The notes under the pieces: generated by a model
What the model was told of the DNA's origin: nothing
Database searches by the model: none
Seen by the model: the letters and a program-made list of their open reading frames with translations, nothing else
Shown: one piece after another, positions 33,616 to 33,672 of the stretch
Layout of the letters: each line of letters starts with the position of its first letter
Numbering within the stretch: position 1 is the stretch's first letter
Program-made: the position numbers and the translations under genes
Source of the DNA: JBEKHI01 sp050012355
GTDB taxonomy: Bacteria > Actinomycetota > Actinomycetes > Streptosporangiales > Streptosporangiaceae
Direction of reading: 5' to 3'
Assembly (NCBI GenBank): GCA_050012355.1
Contig: JBEKHI010000036.1
Location: 1 to 33,672, forward strand
Length of the DNA stretch: 33,672 nucleotides

Positions 33616-33672
33616 AGCACCTCAGTGATAGCTCATCACACTGCATCCGGTGGCGCGAGACGAGCCGCGGGG

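Noticed and set aside
33506..33646. N-terminal extension of the alpha/beta hydrolase
   Set aside because: It would place the StrR-type operator inside the coding region; ATG 33505 has GGAGG upstream and begins the normal fold.

Overview
The window is high-GC DNA with actinomycete features: GTG starts, four-base gene overlaps, rare TTA codons, and gene families known from filamentous actinomycetes. It is the central and right part of a nonribosomal peptide cluster related to the glycopeptide and ramoplanin/enduracidin type. It encodes enzymes for 4-hydroxyphenylglycine (Hpg) and 3,5-dihydroxyphenylglycine (Dpg), an NRPS-type flavin halogenase and an MbtH protein. No tRNA, rRNA, insertion sequence or CRISPR array was seen.

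Layout, left to right. (1) 1-12808, minus strand: a multimodular NRPS, read from right to left as C-A-T three times, then C-A-T again, then the start of a fifth C domain cut by the window edge. Hand-read A-domain codes suggest Val, Dab-like, Val, Asp-like. The fourth A domain carries a 70-bp tandem duplication (708-847) that breaks the reading frame, plus an apparent in-frame loss of about 11 residues. (2) 12912-14440, minus: a free-standing ketosynthase and an acyl carrier protein. (3) 14761-17528, plus: a CmlA-type diiron beta-hydroxylase overlapping a cytochrome P450. (4) 17555-21211, minus: a lipoprotein / HlyD-like adaptor / ABC ATPase / MacB-like permease operon, divergent from (5) 21404-23238, plus: a two-component system. 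(6) 23254-24534, minus: a cation/proton antiporter. (7) 24754-26226, plus: the halogenase. (8) 26672-27967, minus: a protein closely resembling methanogen cysteate synthase, unexpected here. (9) 28073-32573, minus: mbtH, hmaS, hpgT, dpgA, dpgB. (10) 32702-33505, minus: an alpha/beta hydrolase.

Five 29-bp inverted repeats of the form GTTCAAC-N15-GTTGAAC lie in promoter regions: ahead of the NRPS, the hydroxylase, the halogenase, mbtH and the hydrolase. Their length and arms match the operator of StrR-family activators (StrR, Bbr, Tei15*, Dbv4). They suggest that one activator, encoded outside the window, switches on the peptide genes. The transporter and two-component block lacks these sites but has its own 39-bp palindrome.

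Inferred working model: an acyl or other carboxylic starter, perhaps shaped by the KS/ACP pair, is joined by the N-terminal C domain to a peptide starting Val / Dab-like / Val / Asp-like. Hpg and Dpg would be used by NRPS modules outside the window, because none of the four codes here is an aryl-glycine code. The peptide would be hydroxylated, oxidised and chlorinated on the carrier proteins and then exported. The cysteate synthase raises the possibility of a sulfonated or diamino building block. Hmo, DpgC, DpgD, the StrR-like regulator, the terminal thioesterase and any epimerase are not in the window.
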